Shown here piece after piece: positions 8,660 through 16,833 of a stretch of 64,000 bases of DNA. The position numbers and the translations under genes were made by a program. Source of the DNA: Natrarchaeobius chitinivorans (GTDB lineage: Archaea; Halobacteriota; Halobacteria; Halobacteriales; Natrialbaceae); contig NZ_REGA01000014.1 of assembly GCF_003841505.1 (NCBI RefSeq), positions 62,001 through 126,000 on the forward strand, in the 5' to 3' direction. Position 1 is the first letter of the stretch. Each line of letters starts with the position of its first letter. The notes beneath the pieces are model-generated. The model worked only from the letters and a program-made list of their open reading frames with translations. It searched no databases and was not told the DNA's origin.

Positions 8660-9043
8660 ATGCATCGTCGCGCGTTCCTCTCGCTTGCGATCCTGTTCCC
8701 GGGGTGTCTCGAGTACATCGATGGAAACGGAGAGGAGATCACGGAACCGGGCGACGTCGAAGTCATCTGGTCCGATCTCCTGCGTGACGACCCCGGAACC
8801 GAGGACGAACGCGTCTACGTGTGGGGCGTCGTTCGAAACGTGGGTGAACGAACGCTGAACTACGTCGAGATCCGGGCGACGTTTTACGACGAGGAGGGAG
8901 AGGAACTCGAGAGCGTCATCGAGAACGTCGACGAGGACGTCACCTCCGGCGAGGAGTGGTCCTTCGAGGTGGAGTTTCCGGATTTCGGCGAGCGAGCGGC
9001 GGCCGTCGCGACGTACGAACTCGAGCCGGCGACGGGAGTCTGA
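8660..9043 (+). CDS. Predicted secreted lipoprotein with FxLYD-like domain
   Basis: A 127-residue protein with a short basic start (MHRRAF), a hydrophobic stretch and a cysteine at residue 16 in LAILFPGC. This approximates a lipobox, although the proline before glycine is unusual. The rest predicts a beta-sandwich: VYVWGVVRNVGERTLNYVEI followed by RATFYDEEGEELES and a closing acidic strand. That is the pattern of FxLYD domains on haloarchaeal surface lipoproteins. The ATG at 8660 is chosen because it starts the signal-like segment; the longer upstream frame lacks one. It probably sits on the outer face of the membrane. Binding partner unknown. Confidence 0.7.
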   Translation: MHRRAFLSLAILFPGCLEYIDGNGEEITEPGDVEVIWSDLLRDDPGTEDERVYVWGVVRNVGERTLNYVEIRATFYDEEGEELESVIENVDEDVTSGEEWSFEVEFPDFGERAAAVATYELEPATGV

Positions 9044-9171
9044 TGGGGTCACAGGGGCGAAACACACGGACCACGAGCCGACTCGCAAACACGCCGGCGG
9101 ATCCGACGACGGCGACGCCGGGCCAGATCCGGTGACGATGCGCCCGGCGAGCGAAACAACCAGCACGGGAT

Positions 9172-10692
9172 ATGACCGATCAGGACGAGGGCGTTTCGAC
9201 GCTCGCAAAGCAAGGTAGCATCACCTTCGTCGGAAACGTCGTCAACGGCGTGTTCGGCTTCGCCATCGTGATGCTGATGACGCGGTTCGTCAGCCCCTCG
9301 GTCTACGGGCTGTTCGTGCTCGCGACGTCCGTCATCCTGTTTATGCAGGTGTTCGCGAATCTCGGACTGCCGCTTGCGATCGACTATTTCGTTCCTCAAT
9401 ACCTGGATAAAGGCGAGTACGGAAAAGCGAAAGGAGTCATCGTCCAGGTGACTGCGACCGTCCTCGTCACGTCGTCGATCGTGGCGTTCGTCCTCGCGAT
9501 GAGTTCGGAGGCGTTCGGCCAACTCTTTCGGGAGCCGTCGATGCGGATCGCGCTGTTGCTCCTCTCGGTGACGATCCCCATGCTCGCGATATACAACGTC
9601 TTGCTCACCTCCTACTACAGCATCAAGAAACTCCAGTATCGGGTGATTATGCGGGATCTTGTCCGCCCGATCGTCCGGTTCGGCGTCACCGCTGGCCTCC
9701 TGCTGGTCGGCTACGGACTGCTCGGACTCATCGCCGGCTACGTCGTCGGACTGTTCGTCGCGATCACGATCGGTTCGGCCGTCTTCGTCTACAAGGCCTG
9801 GGACCTGCTCTCGCGGAACCTCGAGTTCGTCGCACCCGGGCCGCTGGTCACGTACTCCCTTCCCCTCGCGTTGACCAGCGTCGTCTTCGTCCTGATGGGC
9901 CACGTCGATTATTTCGTGCTCGGCTACTTTCTCGCCTCCGACGACGTCGGCATCTACCGCGTCGGCTACATGCTCGGCTCCGGGTTGATGATCATCTTCA
10001 ACTCCCTGTCTCCGGTGTTCAAACCGCTTATCGCCGAGTCCAGAGACGACATCGCGCTGGTCGAACGGCGGTTCCGGATCATGGCCCGCTGGATCGCCGC
10101 GATCACGCTCCCGATCGCGATCGTTCTCTCGCTGGGGGCGAGTTCGTACCTCGCCGTCCTCTATACCCCTCAGTACGCCGAAGCGAACGCCGTCGTCGCA
10201 TTGCTCGCCGGCGCGTTCCTGTTCAACGTGACTTTCGGTGGACCGGACGGCTCGCTGCTCCAGGGGATGGGCTACTCGCGGATCGTCTTCGCGAACACGC
10301 TCACCCTGTTCGGGGCGAACTTCCTCATCTCGATGGCACTCGTTCCAATCATCGGCATCGAAGGGGCGGCGATCGGCTCGGCGACGGCGCTGTTTCTGGT
10401 TGGTGGATTGACCCTGTTCGAGGTGTACTATCTCGACGGAATCCACCCGTTCACACGCGATTTCGCGAAGATCGTCGGTGCCGGAGTTCCGGCGACGATC
10501 GCGGGCGCTCCCGTCGTCTACTTCCTCGAGTCCGACCTCCTCGTCGTCGCGGGACTTCCGATCGTGGTCATCGGGACGTACGCGATCACGCTGATCGTGA
10601 CGGACTCGTTTACCGACGCGGACGTACAGATGGCCGCCGAATTCAGCCCGACACTCGAGAAGTGGCTCCCTGTCGGGCCGTTCGACCGGTAA
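9172..10692 (+). CDS. Oligosaccharide/polysaccharide flippase (MVF/PST family)
   Basis: A 506-residue membrane protein with about 12-14 hydrophobic helices and the N-terminal layout of Wzx/PST flippases: GSITFVGNVVNGVFGFAIVM, then RFVSPSVYGLFVLA. These move lipid-linked sugars across the membrane for glycoprotein or exopolysaccharide assembly. The mid-protein segment LMGHVDYFVLGYFLASDDVG and the late YTPQYAEA segment are typical of the family. The C-terminal tail after the last helix is short and soluble. No glycosyltransferases lie next to it, so its glycan cannot be inferred. The start is the ATG at 9172. Confidence 0.88.
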   Translation: MTDQDEGVSTLAKQGSITFVGNVVNGVFGFAIVMLMTRFVSPSVYGLFVLATSVILFMQVFANLGLPLAIDYFVPQYLDKGEYGKAKGVIVQVTATVLVTSSIVAFVLAMSSEAFGQLFREPSMRIALLLLSVTIPMLAIYNVLLTSYYSIKKLQYRVIMRDLVRPIVRFGVTAGLLLVGYGLLGLIAGYVVGLFVAITIGSAVFVYKAWDLLSRNLEFVAPGPLVTYSLPLALTSVVFVLMGHVDYFVLGYFLASDDVGIYRVGYMLGSGLMIIFNSLSPVFKPLIAESRDDIALVERRFRIMARWIAAITLPIAIVLSLGASSYLAVLYTPQYAEANAVVALLAGAFLFNVTFGGPDGSLLQGMGYSRIVFANTLTLFGANFLISMALVPIIGIEGAAIGSATALFLVGGLTLFEVYYLDGIHPFTRDFAKIVGAGVPATIAGAPVVYFLESDLLVVAGLPIVVIGTYAITLIVTDSFTDADVQMAAEFSPTLEKWLPVGPFDR

Positions 10693-10789
10693 GCAACACA
10701 GTGGCCGTCTCGTAGGACTGCCACGAGTTTTGTCGGTGAAACCTCGAATCGCCCCCGTCATCACCGGCAAACCGGTACAACGATCCATC

Positions 10790-10973
10790 ATACGGATTGC
10801 TGTAACTGTGTACCGGAGCGACCGCGGGACGGCGTCCGGTTGCACCGGTACTGATAGGGATTATCGTAGCCTCCCGGAGGTCTCGAAACCGGGCCTTCGA
10901 CACTGTGTCTCGGTTCTTCAGCGGGAAACTATGAACTCCGACGATAATCCCTATGACTTACAGTAAACCGTAT
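10790..10973. mobile_element. Family B element, copy B1, interrupted by a family C element
   Basis: The ends are ATACGGATTGCTGTA at 10790 and TACAGTAAACCGTAT ending at 10973, the inverted termini of the 82-bp family B. TCA lies on both sides of TACGG...CCGTA. The element is 184 bp long here because a 101-bp family C element (10854-10954) has landed in it. The right-hand flanking TCA at 10973-10975 is also the stop codon of the minus-strand MATE gene. The 10693-10789 stretch before it holds no gene. Confidence 0.8.
10854..10954. mobile_element. Family C element, copy C1, nested in B1
   Basis: A 101-bp element with perfect 14-bp inverted ends, ATAGGGATTATCGT and ACGATAATCCCTAT. Measured from TAGGG to CCCTA it is flanked by TGA on both sides, a 3-bp target duplication. 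Removing it restores a normal family B sequence (GTACTGACTTACAG), as seen in the uninterrupted copy B3. It has no coding capacity. Confidence 0.82.
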
Positions 10974-12457
10974 CAGTCGTCGACGAACTCCGCGTCCCCC
11001 TCGGGGGCGTGTTCGTGAGTCGACGACTCGTCGGCCGGCCCCCCGTCTCGAGGCGGTTCGTCCCCGGATTCGGACTCGTCGATGACGCCTTCTTTCCACG
11101 TTCCGAGGCGGAACCAGACGACCGCGACGACGAAAGAGACGGTCATACCGAAGGCGTACGCCCACCAGATTCCTTCGATACCCCACTCGAGCGCGGCGAT
11201 CGCGATTCCGGTTCCGGGAACGGTCACCGTCCAGGCGAACGCGAGGACGAGCGCGACCGGAATCCGGAAGATCCACCGCGAGAGAAACGAGAGAACCATC
11301 GCTTCTCGGGTGTTGCCGGCACCGCGGAACGCGCCCTGGATGACCATCACGCCGGCAAACAGCGCCCAGAAGGGTGCCATAATTCGAAGGAAGACGACTC
11401 CCTCCGCGATCACCTCGGGGTCAGCGACGAAGATTCGCATGGCCTGTGCCGGAAAGGCGACCAACACGGCCGCGATGGCGAAGATAGCGATCATCGTTCC
11501 CGCGGTCGCCGTCCGCGTCACAGCCGCTGCCCGATCGGGCGTCCTCGCGCCGAGGTTCTGTCCGACGCCGGTCGCCGTCGCGTTACCGACGGCACCCGAG
11601 ATCGCCCACGTGACCGACATCAGCCGCACGCCGATCCCGTAGGCCGCGGTCGGTGCGGCCCCGAACCGGGCGACGAACCCGGCCATCGCGACCGCTGCGA
11701 AACTCCGGGCCCAGCCGTCGATCGACGACGGATAGCCGACGTGGATCAACTGCCGCAGGATCGAGAAGTCGGGGGCGAGATCACCGAGTCGCAATCGGAT
11801 GCCGAACCCACCGTCCAGCAGGATGTATATGCCCGCCGCGGCCGCGACGCCTCGAGCGATGAACGTCGCGATCGCCGCCCCACGGGTTCCCATCGCTGGG
11901 AACGGTCCCCACCCGAGGATGAAAAACGGATCGATGACGACGTTGATGCCCGCCGAGACGAACACCAGCCACATCGCCGTCTTCGTATCACCCGCTCCCT
12001 GGAGTGACGACCGAAACGCGAAAAACAGGAAGGTAAGCGGTAATGCGAGGAAGATCACCTCGATGTACGCGAGCGACTCGACGTACACCTGGTCTCGAGC
12101 GCCGATCAGCCACACTAGCGGTCGCCGAAAGTACAGTCCAGCTGCCGCGAGCACGCTCGAGACCGCAAGCGCCAGCAGGATCGTCTGGGCGACGACCTTG
12201 TCTGCCATCCGATCGTCGTCGGCACCGACGTACTGCGAGACGAGGGCGATCGTGGCCGCGGTCAGCCCCATCGCCGTCGAAACGAACATCCACGAGAGGG
12301 GAAACATCAACGAGACGGCCGCGACCGAGACGCCGCCGTCGCCGATGCGGCCGACCCAGAACATGTCCGCCAGATTGTAGAACGTCTGAAGGAGATTGCC
12401 AAGCACGAGCGGCCACGCGAGGTGTAACAGCTTCGGCGGGATCGCTCCCGTCGTCAT
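10973..12457 (-). CDS. MATE-family multidrug/toxic-compound exporter
   Basis: A 494-residue, roughly 12-helix membrane protein of the MATE (MatE) family. These are antiporters that expel organic cations using a Na+ or H+ gradient. It starts with IPPKLLHLAWPLVLGNLLQT and NLADMFWVGRIGDGGVSVAA, the N-terminal MATE signature. The two six-helix halves repeat similar motifs (VGQNLGARTPDRA in the second half). A charged tail of about 40 residues closes the protein. The ATG at 12457 sits directly before helix 1. The frame continues upstream for about 135 codons, but that stretch runs through a non-coding 20-bp tandem repeat. Its TGA stop is formed by the TCA next to element B1. Confidence 0.88.
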   Translation of the reverse strand: MTTGAIPPKLLHLAWPLVLGNLLQTFYNLADMFWVGRIGDGGVSVAAVSLMFPLSWMFVSTAMGLTAATIALVSQYVGADDDRMADKVVAQTILLALAVSSVLAAAGLYFRRPLVWLIGARDQVYVESLAYIEVIFLALPLTFLFFAFRSSLQGAGDTKTAMWLVFVSAGINVVIDPFFILGWGPFPAMGTRGAAIATFIARGVAAAAGIYILLDGGFGIRLRLGDLAPDFSILRQLIHVGYPSSIDGWARSFAAVAMAGFVARFGAAPTAAYGIGVRLMSVTWAISGAVGNATATGVGQNLGARTPDRAAAVTRTATAGTMIAIFAIAAVLVAFPAQAMRIFVADPEVIAEGVVFLRIMAPFWALFAGVMVIQGAFRGAGNTREAMVLSFLSRWIFRIPVALVLAFAWTVTVPGTGIAIAALEWGIEGIWWAYAFGMTVSFVVAVVWFRLGTWKEGVIDESESGDEPPRDGGPADESSTHEHAPEGDAEFVDD

Positions 12458-12660
12458 GTCCACTCGCTTTCGCTCAGATCCTGTGTCCGACTCTGCCACG
12501 TATTGTGCTCCGATGAGTGTCGTTCCCGAGTCGTTGAAAAGGGATCGACTCACGTCGCGGGTTGCCGCCACCGGGAGGGCCGTATCGACCGATGGGTCGC
12601 CGGCGACTCGAGGACGACGCCGGTACGTGACAACACGCCATCGTATTCGATCCGCGACGG

Positions 12661-12840
12661 CGTCGGCCGACGCGTGGTGGTTTGATCGGACGCGTAACGG
12701 GTTGGTCGGACGCGTAACGGTTTGGTCGGACGCGTAACGGGTTGACCGGACGCGTAACGGGTTGACCGGACGCATGGCGACTTGGCCGAACGCGTAGCTG
12801 TTTGGCCGAACGCGTAGCCGCTTGGCCGACGGCTCGAACC
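12661..12840. repeat. 20-bp tandem repeat array, about eight to nine units
   Basis: The unit is close to TTTGGTCGGACGCGTAACGG and repeats with exact 20-base phase from 12681 to 12840, with a weaker unit before it at 12661. Units drift steadily (CGGACGCGTAAC on the left, CCGAACGCGTAGC on the right) around a constant ACGCGT core. Because 20 is not a multiple of three, the array is not a coding repeat. It lies in the 12458-12991 gap between the MATE and topA starts, which are divergent. The rest of the gap has no gene. Confidence 0.9.
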
Positions 12841-12977
12841 GGCTCACGCGCGTCGCGAACGCATGCACGCCCGCGCTGTCTGGCGTTTTGGCGAAAGCGT
12901 TATCAGATCCTCAATCGTAGCGAGCCACGATGCCGAATACTCGCCCGCTCGCTTCGGAGCCGATCGCTCGAGAGGAC

Positions 12978-12987
12978 GGAGGTGATC
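12978..12987 (+). promoter_or_regulatory. Strong Shine-Dalgarno site for topA
   Basis: GGAGGTGATC lies with its GGAGGTG core seven bases before the GTG at 12992. It is complementary to the 16S rRNA 3' end over at least nine bases. Most haloarchaeal genes here are leaderless-like, so a full Shine-Dalgarno is unusual. It decides the GTG start and implies a leadered transcript. Confidence 0.8.
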
Positions 12988-12991
12988 TCCG

Positions 12992-15529
12992 GTGGAGTTG
13001 ATAATCACCGAGAAGGACAACGCTGCGAGACGAATCGCCGACATCTTGAGCGGCGGTAGCTACGACTCGAGTCGCGAGAACGGGGTCAACGTCTACGAGT
13101 GGGGCGGCAAGCGTTGCGTGGGACTGTCGGGTCACGTCGTCGGCGTCGACTTCCCGTCGGAGTACTCCGACTGGCGAAACGTCGAGCCGGTCGAACTCAT
13201 CGATGCCGACATCGAGAAGACGCCGACGAAAGAGAACATCGTCGCGACGTTGCGGATCCTCGCTCGCAAAGCGACCCGCGTGACGATCGCGACCGACTAC
13301 GACCGCGAGGGCGAACTCATCGGCAAGGAGGCCTACGAGATCGTTCGCGACGTCAACGACGACGTGCCGATCCGGCGGGTTCGATTCTCTTCGATCACGG
13401 AAAACGAGGTCCAGAGCGCGTTCGCCGAACCCGACGAACTGGACTTCGACCTCGCCGCCGCGGGCGAAGCTCGGCAGATCATCGACCTCGTCTGGGGAGC
13501 CGCGCTCACCCGGTTTCTCTCGCTTTCGGCCGGCCAGCTCGGCAACGACTTCATCTCCGTCGGCCGTGTCCAGTCGCCGACGCTGAAGTTGATCGTCGAC
13601 CGCGAACGCGAGATTCAGGCGTTCGATCCCGAAGAGTACTGGGAGCTGTTCGCGGACCTGACGAAGACCGACGACGAGGCGGAGTCGTTCGAATCGCAGT
13701 ACTTCTATCGCGACGAGGACGACAACGAGGCCGAACGCGTCTGGGAGGAGGCTGCCGCCGAAGAGGTCTACGAGACGCTCTCGAGTGCGTCCGGGGCGAC
13801 CGTCGTCGACGTCAACCGGCGCACGCGGACCGACAGTCCACCGACGCCGTTCAACACGACGCAGTTCATCCGCGCGGCGAGTTCGCTCGGCTACTCCGCC
13901 CAGCGGGCGATGTCGATCGCCGAGGACCTCTACACCGCCGGCTACATCACCTACCCGCGGACCGACAACACCGTCTACCCCGACGACCTCGAACCGGAGG
14001 CGCTGCTCGACGAGTTCGTCGGCCATCCGACGCTCGGCGAGTCCGCGGAGGCGCTGCTCGAGGCCGACGATATCGCTCCGACCGAGGGAGACGAGGAGAC
14101 GACCGACCACCCGCCGATCCATCCGACGGGCGAGATTCCGAGCCGCGGCGACGTCTCCGACGACGAGTGGGAGGTCTTCGAACTCGTGGTGCGGCGCTTC
14201 TACGCGACGGTCGCCGAGGCGGCCGTCTGGGAACACCTCAAGGTCGTCGCCGACGTCGACGACTGCCGGCTCAAAGCAAACGGGAAGCGGCTCGTCGAGC
14301 CCGGCTACCACGACGTCTATCCGTATTTCAGCACCACGGAGAACTACGTTCCCGACGTCGACGAGGGCGAGCAGCTATCGGTGTCGGGCATCGAACTCGA
14401 GGAAAAAGAGACGCAGCCGCCCCGGCGGTACGGCCAGTCCCGGCTCATCGAGACCATGGAGGATCAGGGGCTGGGGACGAAAAGTACGCGACACAATACG
14501 CTGGAAAAGTTGTACGATCGGGGCTACATCGAGAGCGACCCGCCGCGGCCGACGCAACTCGCGATGGCCGTCGTCGACGCCGCCGAGAACTACGCCGATC
14601 GGGTCGTCAGCGAGGAGATGACCGCCCAACTCGAGGCCGACATGGACGCAATCGCCTCCGGCGAGGCGGGACTCGAGGACGTTACCGACGAGTCCCGCGA
14701 GATGCTCGGGGACATCTTCGAGAGCCTCGTCGACTCGCGCGAGGAGATCGGCGACCACCTCCGGAAGTCGCTCAAAGACGACAAGCGCCTCGGCCCGTGT
14801 CCAGAGTGCGGCGAGGACCTGCTCGTTCGCCGAAGCCGCCACGGTTCGTACTTCGTCGGCTGCGACGGCTATCCGGACTGTGAGTACACGCTCCCGCTGC
14901 CCTCGACCGGCAAGCCGCTCATCCTCGAAGCGGAGTGTGACGACCACGGGCTGAACGAGGTGAAGATGCTGGCGGGTCGCCAGACGTTCGTTCACGGCTG
15001 TCCGCTCTGCAAGGCCGAGGAGGCCGGCGAGGGGCCGATCCTGGGTGAGTGTCCCGATTGCGGTGACAGCGCGACGTCGGAGACGTCGCGAGACGAAGGC
15101 GGTGAAACCGCCGACGAACACGGCGGCGAACTCGCCGTCAAGACCCTCCAGAGCGGTTCCAGGCTCGTCGGCTGTACCCGGTATCCCGACTGTGAGTACT
15201 CACTCCCGCTGCCCCGTCGTGGCGACATCGAAGTCACCGACGAGCGCTGTGACGAGCACGACTTGCCCGAACTCGTGATCCACAACGGCGACGAGCCCTG
15301 GGAGCTCGGCTGTCCGATCTGTAACTATCAGGAGTTCCAGGCCCGCGAGAGTTCCAGTGGCTCCGACCTCGAGGCCCTCGACGGGCTCGGTGCGAAAACC
15401 GTCGAGAAACTCGCCAACGCCGGAATCGAGAGCATCGACGACCTGACCGATGCCGATCCGGACGACGTCGCGGAGAGCGTCGACGGTATCAGTGCAGACA
15501 GAGTGCGAAACTGGCAGGCTGAAGCCTAG
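12992..15529 (+). CDS. topA: DNA topoisomerase I (type IA)
   Basis: An 845-residue type IA topoisomerase that relaxes negatively supercoiled DNA through a tyrosine-DNA intermediate. The Toprim domain opens with LIITEKDNAARRIADIL and includes IATDYDREGELIG (metal-binding DxD-type acids). The active-site region is GYITYPRTDNTVYP near residue 325, with the catalytic Tyr in TYPRTD. The C-terminal third holds several four-cysteine zinc fingers, for example CPECGEDLL...GCDGYPDCEY, CPDCGDS...GCTRYPDCEY and CPICNY. It ends in a helix-hairpin-helix segment, LDGLGAKTVEKLANAGIE. The GTG start is fixed by the Shine-Dalgarno. It overlaps the convergent TlpA-type gene by 4 bases. Confidence 0.96.
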   Translation: MELIITEKDNAARRIADILSGGSYDSSRENGVNVYEWGGKRCVGLSGHVVGVDFPSEYSDWRNVEPVELIDADIEKTPTKENIVATLRILARKATRVTIATDYDREGELIGKEAYEIVRDVNDDVPIRRVRFSSITENEVQSAFAEPDELDFDLAAAGEARQIIDLVWGAALTRFLSLSAGQLGNDFISVGRVQSPTLKLIVDREREIQAFDPEEYWELFADLTKTDDEAESFESQYFYRDEDDNEAERVWEEAAAEEVYETLSSASGATVVDVNRRTRTDSPPTPFNTTQFIRAASSLGYSAQRAMSIAEDLYTAGYITYPRTDNTVYPDDLEPEALLDEFVGHPTLGESAEALLEADDIAPTEGDEETTDHPPIHPTGEIPSRGDVSDDEWEVFELVVRRFYATVAEAAVWEHLKVVADVDDCRLKANGKRLVEPGYHDVYPYFSTTENYVPDVDEGEQLSVSGIELEEKETQPPRRYGQSRLIETMEDQGLGTKSTRHNTLEKLYDRGYIESDPPRPTQLAMAVVDAAENYADRVVSEEMTAQLEADMDAIASGEAGLEDVTDESREMLGDIFESLVDSREEIGDHLRKSLKDDKRLGPCPECGEDLLVRRSRHGSYFVGCDGYPDCEYTLPLPSTGKPLILEAECDDHGLNEVKMLAGRQTFVHGCPLCKAEEAGEGPILGECPDCGDSATSETSRDEGGETADEHGGELAVKTLQSGSRLVGCTRYPDCEYSLPLPRRGDIEVTDERCDEHDLPELVIHNGDEPWELGCPICNYQEFQARESSSGSDLEALDGLGAKTVEKLANAGIESIDDLTDADPDDVAESVDGISADRVRNWQAEA

Positions 15530-16143
15530 AGACCGGTCTCGACCCCGAAGACGGATTCGACGGCCCCGACGATATCACGGGCGTCGATGACGCCGAGTTC
15601 GTCCCAGCGTTTCTCGCCGGCTTCGTCGATGACGACCGTCACCGGGTAGCCGACGACGCCGTACCTCGTGGCGAGGCTGGGACTCGAGTCGTACCCGACG
15701 TACCAGTCCCCACCGAGGTCGGCCCACCACGCTCTGAGTTCGTCCTCGGGCATCGTCTCCGGCGTCTGGTACGTCACCGACACGACCGTCAGCTCGTCCC
15801 CGTACTCGTCGACGAGCTGTGATCGTGCCTCGGCGAGACGCGGCATCTGGGCCTGACAGTTCCCACAGCCGGTGACGAAGAACATCACGACGGTCACTCC
15901 GTCGTTCGGGACGGAGACGGTCCCGGCTTCGCTTCCCTGTGCGTCGATCGTCCGGATCTCGAGTGGTTCCGTCGACGAGTCCGCTTCGTCGTCGGCTGCG
16001 GCGTCGCCGTCGGCTGCAGCGTCGTCGTCGGTCGCGCCATCGCCGTCGGTCCCACCGGTCGGTAATCCGCCCAGGACAATCGCGCCAGCTCCGGCGAGTA
16101 CGCCGACGCTCGCGACGCCGGCGACGAGGTCTCGTCGTCTCAT
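15526..16143 (-). CDS. Exported TlpA-type thioredoxin-fold protein
   Basis: A 205-residue thiol-disulfide oxidoreductase-like protein. The ATG at 16143 gives MRRRDLVAGVASVGVLAG, a twin-arginine-like signal, so the folded protein is probably exported and may stay membrane-anchored. A low-complexity Asp/Ala linker of about 40 residues separates the signal from the domain. The redox motif is VTGCGNCQAQMPRL near residue 90 (CxxC, TGCGNC), and the cis-proline loop is VVGYPVTVVID. Likely role: reducing or matching disulfides outside the cell, for example in cytochrome or copper-site maturation, but no such genes are adjacent. Confidence 0.85.
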   Translation of the reverse strand: MRRRDLVAGVASVGVLAGAGAIVLGGLPTGGTDGDGATDDDAAADGDAAADDEADSSTEPLEIRTIDAQGSEAGTVSVPNDGVTVVMFFVTGCGNCQAQMPRLAEARSQLVDEYGDELTVVSVTYQTPETMPEDELRAWWADLGGDWYVGYDSSPSLATRYGVVGYPVTVVIDEAGEKRWDELGVIDARDIVGAVESVFGVETGL

Positions 16144-16580
16144 TTCGATGCTCTCCCCTGATCGCACTGCGGAAGTCGGCCCCATGGCGAGTTTCGACAT
16201 CGACGACCGGTCATACACGACAGTACGGTGTGACGATAAAAGGGTTCACTGGTACGACCCCCGAAAGAAGGGATCTGGAACCGTTCCGGTACGGGCCGAC
16301 CGGCCGACCGTCTCTCGAGGGGGTTGCTGACCGCGGTGACGGCGTAACTCGTCGCCGTGACGGCCGTCGTCGACACCATCTCGGTGCTGGGGTGGCCCCA
16401 TACCGTCCGCGGCCGTGTCGATGAACAGTGATAAAACCCGCACGGACAACCGGGGACGGAGTCATGGAGCGTGTGACAGGGGTCCACAACTCCGGCCGCG
16501 TTTACGCGCTCCAGCGCTAAAAACGCGGTCACTCGTATCAGACGTTGAATTAGCCGGATGGGTCCTCGACCGAGCAGCTC

Positions 16581-16770
16581 ATACGGTTTGCCGTACGTCA
16601 GTTCCGGAGCGATCGCGGGACGACACTCGGTCGCGGTCCTATCGGTACTGATAGGGATTATCGTCGGAGTTCATAGTTTCCCGCTGAAGAACCGAGACAC
16701 AGCGCCGAAGGCCCGGTTTCGAAACCCCCGGTAGGCTACGACAATCGCTATGCCCTGCAGTAGACCGTAT
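16581..16770. mobile_element. Family B element, copy B2, interrupted by a family C element
   Basis: A diverged 190-bp copy whose ends are ATACGGTTTGCCGTA at 16581 and TAGACCGTAT ending at 16770. The flanks are TCA on the left and TTA on the right. A family C element (16651-16751) sits after GGTACTGA, the same place as in copy B1. The 16144-16580 part of this gap contains only non-coding-looking frames. Confidence 0.75.
16651..16751. mobile_element. Family C element, copy C2, nested in B2 in the opposite orientation to C1
   Basis: A 101-bp element whose left end ATAGGGATTATCGT is perfect; the right end ACGACAATCGCTAT has two changes. Its interior is the reverse complement of C1 with about 90 percent identity by eye. 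It occupies the same TGA site of the host B element as C1 does. Confidence 0.78.
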
Positions 16771-16787
16771 TAGGCCGTTCGAACTCG

Positions 16788-16804
16788 CTTCTGTCCGACA
16801 GCGT
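16788..16804. mobile_element. Solo end of family A (A7)
   Basis: CTTCTGTCCGACAG followed by CGTT matches one terminal repeat of family A, with a change at the last bases. No partner end is found. It ends 30 bases before the GTG of the LysE-type gene, where a basal promoter would be expected. Confidence 0.5.
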
Positions 16805-16833
16805 TACCTCCCTGCACCGATTCCCGTTCGATC

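Noticed and set aside
12661-12840. CRISPR array
   Set aside because: The 20-bp units follow each other directly with no unique spacers and there are no cas genes nearby.
12911-14311. A long antisense frame (466 codons) inside topA
   Set aside because: It is a mirror frame of the high-GC topA coding sequence and has no domain; topA has clear catalytic motifs.
16140-16532. Minus-strand frame of 130 codons after the TlpA-type gene
   Set aside because: No homology-like pattern, unusual Cys/Arg/Pro composition and it runs across the TlpA-type gene start.
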